A stretch of 5,957 nt of DNA, from the NCBI GenBank assembly GCA_023128875.1, contig JAGMDB010000073.1:1-5957 (forward strand), in the 5' to 3' direction. The stretch is from Dehalococcoidia bacterium. Lineage in GTDB: Bacteria > Chloroflexota > Dehalococcoidia > GIF9 > AB-539-J10. Within the stretch, counting starts at the first letter, position 1. Each line of letters begins with the position of its first letter. Shown here piece by piece: positions 1 through 5,957 of this stretch. The notes beneath the pieces were generated by a model. It had not been told where the DNA came from and searched no databases. It was given only the letters and a program-made list of their open reading frames with translations. Position numbers and translations under genes: made by a program.

Positions 1-260
1 GTAAGCACATAGCTGTGCCTGATTAGTGTCGTATCTTTGATAGGTTGGATTCCCGCCACTCCGAGTAAATGGGCGTCCTCCTTCCACCCGAAGAACCTAA
101 CGCCTGCTTCAATTTCCGTTCTTAGCTCCCCAGCCGACATATAGGGTTCCTTCCACCTGTCATCTGGAATCACGCCTTTGTAGGCCTGAGCGGAATCGTT
201 TATGACTCCTAGTATTGCATCGAAATCTGAAGGCAAAAGGATATGAATCATTTCTGCCAT
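1..260 (-). CDS. GNAT family N-acetyltransferase, N-terminal part (cut by window edge)
   Basis: The reverse strand gives an open frame of about 86 codons that runs off the left edge without a stop. Translation begins MAEMIHILLPSDFDAILGVI and continues with NDSAQAYKGVIPDDRW, then a stretch of the type EPYMSAGELRTEIEAG, FFGWKED, LLGVAGIQ and TLIRHSYVL. This resembles the first half of small GNAT acetyltransferases: the first strand and helices, then the central strands leading to the acetyl-CoA loop. The R/QxxGxG/A acetyl-CoA motif would lie just beyond the window, so it cannot be checked. GNAT enzymes transfer an acetyl group from acetyl-CoA to an amine; the substrate is unknown here. Two in-frame starts are possible, at 260 and at 251. 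AGGA lies 9 nt before the second, so the shorter form is at least as likely. The gene follows the ClpP-like gene by 31 bp and is probably co-transcribed with it. Confidence 0.8.
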   Translation of the reverse strand, partial: MAEMIHILLPSDFDAILGVINDSAQAYKGVIPDDRWKEPYMSAGELRTEIEAGVRFFGWKEDAHLLGVAGIQPIKDTTLIRHSYVL

Positions 261-291
261 TCCTGTCTGTCCATTTAGGGTGATGGGTATA

Positions 292-867
292 TTATGGTTT
301 CTGCGGTTGGTGTTGCGCTTGTATGGATATTACCTCGCTTCCCGCTTCAAATAACTGTGATTTGATTTCGTGCACTAGGCCCCAGGATTGTGCCTCCTCT
401 GGGTTTAGAGTTGTCCTTTCGAGCATGGCGTTCGTCACATCCTCTAGGCTTTTGTCTGTATTTGCTGCGATTACTTTTGCTATGTTCTCGATGTCAATTC
501 TTAACCCTTTTAACCTTTCCTCTAGTTGTTTTTCTTCTAAGCTCTGATTGCCTTTAAATTGAGCGTTAACGGCATGAAGCAAAAACCTCGCTTGTGGCAC
601 TGATAACCTCCTCGAGCCAGCACAATATAAGACGAGGCCTATTGAGTCGACGCTGCCAAAGTTGTGCGTAATTATCATGGCCGGCAGTCCTTTGAGATAA
701 TTGTAGGTGCTCAATCCGTGAATAACAGAGCCGCCAGGCGAGGAGATAAGGATGATGAAATCTTTCACTCCTTGCTTCATTTTCTGGTCGATAGTATTCA
801 TTAGAGCGTTGACCGTAACATCTATGATGGGAGCGAAGAATTTGATTACGACTGGTTTCGTAGCCAT
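292..867 (-). CDS. Small stand-alone ClpP-like serine protease homologue (S14/crotonase fold)
   Basis: The 191-residue protein has the ClpP core. SSPGGSV at 42-48 matches the ClpP NSPGGSV oxyanion-hole strand. GSVDSIG at 71-77 matches the nucleophile elbow, with Ser75 as the nucleophile. RFLLHAV at 94-100 carries His98. A helical segment (about 108-150) leads to a C-terminal TLNPEEAQSWGLVHEI matching ClpP 'FLSAPEAVEYGLVDSI'. An ungapped alignment of residues 136-169 with remembered E. coli ClpP puts Arg151 at the catalytic Asp, so the classical triad looks incomplete. No signal peptide or membrane segment is seen, so it is probably cytoplasmic. The N-terminal axial loop of true ClpP is very short and no Clp ATPase gene is in the window, so coupling to ClpX/ClpC is doubtful. 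It could be an ATPase-independent peptidase or a non-catalytic homologue. AAGGAGG lies 8 nt before the ATG. The gene sits 34 bp downstream of trmO. Confidence 0.85.
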   Translation of the reverse strand: MATKPVVIKFFAPIIDVTVNALMNTIDQKMKQGVKDFIILISSPGGSVIHGLSTYNYLKGLPAMIITHNFGSVDSIGLVLYCAGSRRLSVPQARFLLHAVNAQFKGNQSLEEKQLEERLKGLRIDIENIAKVIAANTDKSLEDVTNAMLERTTLNPEEAQSWGLVHEIKSQLFEAGSEVISIQAQHQPQKP

Positions 868-901
868 GATTGTACCCTCCTTAAAATAACGCTGATATTA
901 G

Positions 902-1390
902 CTAACATATGGTGAATCTCCCATCATCTTTTGATGCTGGAAGTTTATGCACATTTTTCTCCAGCCATCCCGTTCTCTCTGCTTCCCTTACGTCGAATTC
1001 CGGCACATAGGGTTTGATATCCAAGAGGGGAGTCTCATCTACGATGTCTACGTCTTGAATATGGAGTATGTTATCTTCAATCCTGACAAGGCGCACTGCC
1101 GAGATGCCGATAGGGTTCGGTCTGCTCGGGCCTCGCATTGCAAAGACTCCGTGTAGCTGGTTATCCATATACGGTTTTACTTTTAAGAGCGCTCCTCTGG
1201 ACAAATGGAAGTGGTATATCAATATGATGTGCGAAAACCCCTCAACATCTTTTAACCCTTCAGCATATTCTGGGAATATTTCAACTGTTCCATTGATGCC
1301 CTTAGCACCTGCAGGCTGTATAGGCGTCCCTTCGGGCTCCTTGAACGGAGAATGAATGAGCCCGATTGGCTTGTACTTTATCGCATTCAT
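902..1390 (-). CDS. trmO: tRNA (N6-threonylcarbamoyladenosine(37)-N6)-methyltransferase TrmO (TsaA/YaeB family)
   Basis: The 162-residue protein carries the family signatures. These are PIGLIHSPF near the start (8-16), GFSHIILIYHFH (51-62), the hallmark RPNPIGIS (90-97), and DVDIVDETPLLDIKPYVPEFD (113-133, split here as DVDIVDETPLLD and IKPYVPEFD). TrmO uses S-adenosylmethionine to methylate N6 of t6A at position 37 of certain threonine tRNAs, giving m6t6A, which tunes anticodon decoding. It acts in the cytoplasm. E. coli TrmO is about 235 residues with an extra C-terminal domain; this copy is the short single-domain form common in archaea and many bacteria, so its exact substrate is less certain. 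The residues before RPNPIG are MRGPS rather than the frequent RSPxR. AGGAGA lies 8 nt before the ATG. It is the first gene of the minus-strand trio and has a good extended -10 about 80 bp upstream. Confidence 0.88.
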   Translation of the reverse strand: MNAIKYKPIGLIHSPFKEPEGTPIQPAGAKGINGTVEIFPEYAEGLKDVEGFSHIILIYHFHLSRGALLKVKPYMDNQLHGVFAMRGPSRPNPIGISAVRLVRIEDNILHIQDVDIVDETPLLDIKPYVPEFDVREAERTGWLEKNVHKLPASKDDGRFTIC

Positions 1391-1466
1391 AATTCTATTC
1401 TCCTAGACATACGATTTCCTGTAGGATTTACTGGGATGAAGCAAAAAGCCATTTTCGTGTATCCGC

Positions 1467-1481
1467 TTTGATTATATCAAA
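1467..1481. promoter_or_regulatory. Operator-like 15-bp palindrome (TTTGAT-TAT-ATCAAA)
   Basis: TTTGAT at 1467-1472 and ATCAAA at 1476-1481 form a perfect inverted repeat with a 3-nt spacer. It lies in the 181-bp gap between the divergent trmO and ligA genes and covers the trmO -10. That is where a dimeric repressor would bind. It resembles the FNR/CRP half-sites TTGAT...ATCAA, but those have a 4-nt spacer, so no regulator is named. A 15-bp AT-rich palindrome can also arise by chance. Confidence 0.35.
1471..1479 (-). promoter_or_regulatory. Extended -10 promoter element for trmO
   Basis: Read on the minus strand, 1479 to 1471 is TGATATAAT, a perfect TATAAT preceded by the TGn extension. No good -35 hexamer lies 16-18 bp upstream, which is usual for extended -10 promoters. 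Transcription would start near 1464 and give a leader of about 74 nt before the trmO ATG. The element lies inside the palindrome at 1467-1481. Assignment is by motif only. Confidence 0.5.
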
Positions 1482-1520
1482 TATTGGGGGCCTAATGGTT
1501 TAAAGGTTGACTGAGCGTAG

Positions 1521-4084
<2,564 letters not shown>

Positions 4085-4128
4085 CTATATCTCATTTCCC
4101 GTAGGGGCAAAACATATCTCTTATGGCT

Positions 4129-4134
4129 TATAAT
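4129..4134 (+). promoter_or_regulatory. Consensus -10 (TATAAT) for pth
   Basis: A perfect TATAAT ends 25 bp before the pth ATG, so transcription would start near 4141 with a leader of only about 19 nt. No clear TTGACA-like -35 is present; GGCAAA at 4106-4111 sits at the 17-bp distance but matches poorly. On the opposite strand the overlapping TATATT (4137 to 4132) is a possible -10 for the Nudix gene, so the two promoters may share this AT-rich core. Confidence 0.45.
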
Positions 4135-4159
4135 ATACCACAAAATAAGACATACGTTG

Positions 4160-4741
4160 ATGAAATTAATTATTGGCTTGGGCAACCCAGGCAAAATTTA
4201 TGCCCGTAATCGTCATAATATTGGCTTTCGTTGTCTGAATTATTTTGCCAGACTTCATTCTATTCGGTTTGAGCGAAGGCAGTGCCAGGCGAGGATAGGC
4301 TTTAGTGAAACAGGGGGCGAGGGATTACTGCTCGCTAAGCCAAGAACATTTGTCAATCTCAGTGGTAAAGCAGTAGATTGCTTGGTGAGGAAATATAATA
4401 CTCCCTTAAGCGACCTTTTAGTAATCTATGATGATTTGGATTTGCCTCTGGGCAAAATTCGGCTGCGTCAAAGTGGCGGCTCAGGAGGACATAATGGGGT
4501 GGAATCCATAATCTCCACTTTGGGGGGTGAGGCTTTCCCCCGAATCAGGGTGGGTATTGGGCGACCTATACAGTTTGAAGGACTACCAAATGTTGATGAA
4601 GATGTTATAGTCAATTATGTTCTCGGCGAATTTAGCCCCGAAGAGGAGAAGGTGATTAGACCAGCTATTATCAGTGTAGCCAAAACCATTGATTGCTTTC
4701 TTGCTCAAGGGATAGAAGTGGCGATGAACAGGGTCAATTAG
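4160..4741 (+). CDS. pth: Peptidyl-tRNA hydrolase Pth
   Basis: Pth cleaves the ester bond of peptidyl-tRNAs that drop off stalled ribosomes, recycling tRNA in the cytoplasm. The 193-residue protein starts MKLIIGLGNPG, the classic family start. Catalytic and binding residues are present: Asn9 and Tyr14, His19 (the essential His in RHNIGF), Asn66 in KPRTFVNLSG, Asp91 in YDDLDLP, and Asn112 in GGSGGHNG. The frame is open back to an ATG at 4070, but that would add 30 residues unlike the family and would run into the start of the Nudix gene, so 4160 is chosen. There is no clear Shine-Dalgarno; the leader is probably short (see TATAAT at 4129). Between IGRP and NYVLGEFSPEE lies a slightly long acidic loop (FEGLPNVDEDVI) compared with E. 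coli. The gene leads the pth, LOG-like, eno block. Confidence 0.95.
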   Translation: MKLIIGLGNPGKIYARNRHNIGFRCLNYFARLHSIRFERRQCQARIGFSETGGEGLLLAKPRTFVNLSGKAVDCLVRKYNTPLSDLLVIYDDLDLPLGKIRLRQSGGSGGHNGVESIISTLGGEAFPRIRVGIGRPIQFEGLPNVDEDVIVNYVLGEFSPEEEKVIRPAIISVAKTIDCFLAQGIEVAMNRVN

Positions 4742-4792
4742 TGAGAAGAAATTTTACTGTGAGGGCTTTGGCTGATAGTATTATATTACATG

Positions 4793-4798
4793 AGGGAG
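4793..4798 (+). promoter_or_regulatory. Shine-Dalgarno site that sets the start of the LOG-like gene
   Basis: AGGGAG lies 6 nt before the ATG at 4805. An upstream in-frame ATG at 4790 overlaps this site and has only an AT-rich stretch (TATTATATTAC) ahead of it. Starting at 4805 gives MVIAVVGDSSC, with the first Rossmann strand right at the N-terminus as in related proteins. The 63-bp gap after pth otherwise holds only an AT-rich run (TATTAT, 4779-4784) that could be a weak -10 without a good -35. Confidence 0.65.
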
Positions 4799-4804
4799 AG
4801 TGAG

Positions 4805-5957
<1,153 letters not shown>

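Noticed and set aside
1467..1481. FNR box
   Set aside because: The TTGAT/ATCAA half-sites match but the spacer is 3 nt rather than 4, and no FNR-type regulator is visible in the window.
4790..4804. Upstream ATG for the LOG-like gene
   Set aside because: It precedes and overlaps the AGGGAG site that serves the ATG at 4805, and the longer form adds five residues before the first Rossmann strand.

Overview
The window is a compact bacterial chromosome segment made mostly of housekeeping genes. Shine-Dalgarno sites are strong in front of several genes, intergenic gaps are short, and all identifiable proteins are bacterial types (NAD+-dependent LigA, bacterial Pth, ClpP-like protease). Base composition is moderate, in the mid-to-upper 40s percent GC by eye. 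The protein flavour would fit a Chloroflexota/Dehalococcoidia-type genome, but that is an impression only and the sequence does not prove a phylum. I see no mobile element, CRISPR array, tRNA, rRNA or phage gene.

Layout. Left block, minus strand (1-1390): trmO (tRNA m6t6A37 methyltransferase) is followed by a small stand-alone ClpP-like serine protease homologue, then a GNAT acetyltransferase cut by the window edge. Gaps of 34 and 31 bp suggest one transcription unit. Its likely promoter is an extended -10 element embedded in a perfect 15-bp palindrome at 1467-1481. Centre (1572-3602, plus): full-length ligA, with its start set by AGGAGG at 1558-1563. A zinc-ribbon Nudix hydrolase (3581-4084, minus) converges on it and overlaps its last 22 bp. 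Right block, plus strand: pth (4160-4741), a TIGR00725/LOG-like Rossmann protein (4805-5281) and eno (from 5283, running off the right edge). The last two are separated by a single base.

Functionally the genes cover tRNA modification and recycling (trmO, pth), DNA replication and repair (ligA), nucleotide clean-up (Nudix), glycolysis (eno), possible protein turnover (ClpP-like) and two poorly defined proteins (GNAT, TIGR00725-like). The best candidates for something not well described are the ClpP-like protein, whose catalytic Asp position is Arg in an ungapped alignment, and the LOG-like protein tightly coupled to enolase. I see no convincing evidence for a wholly new multi-gene system in this window.
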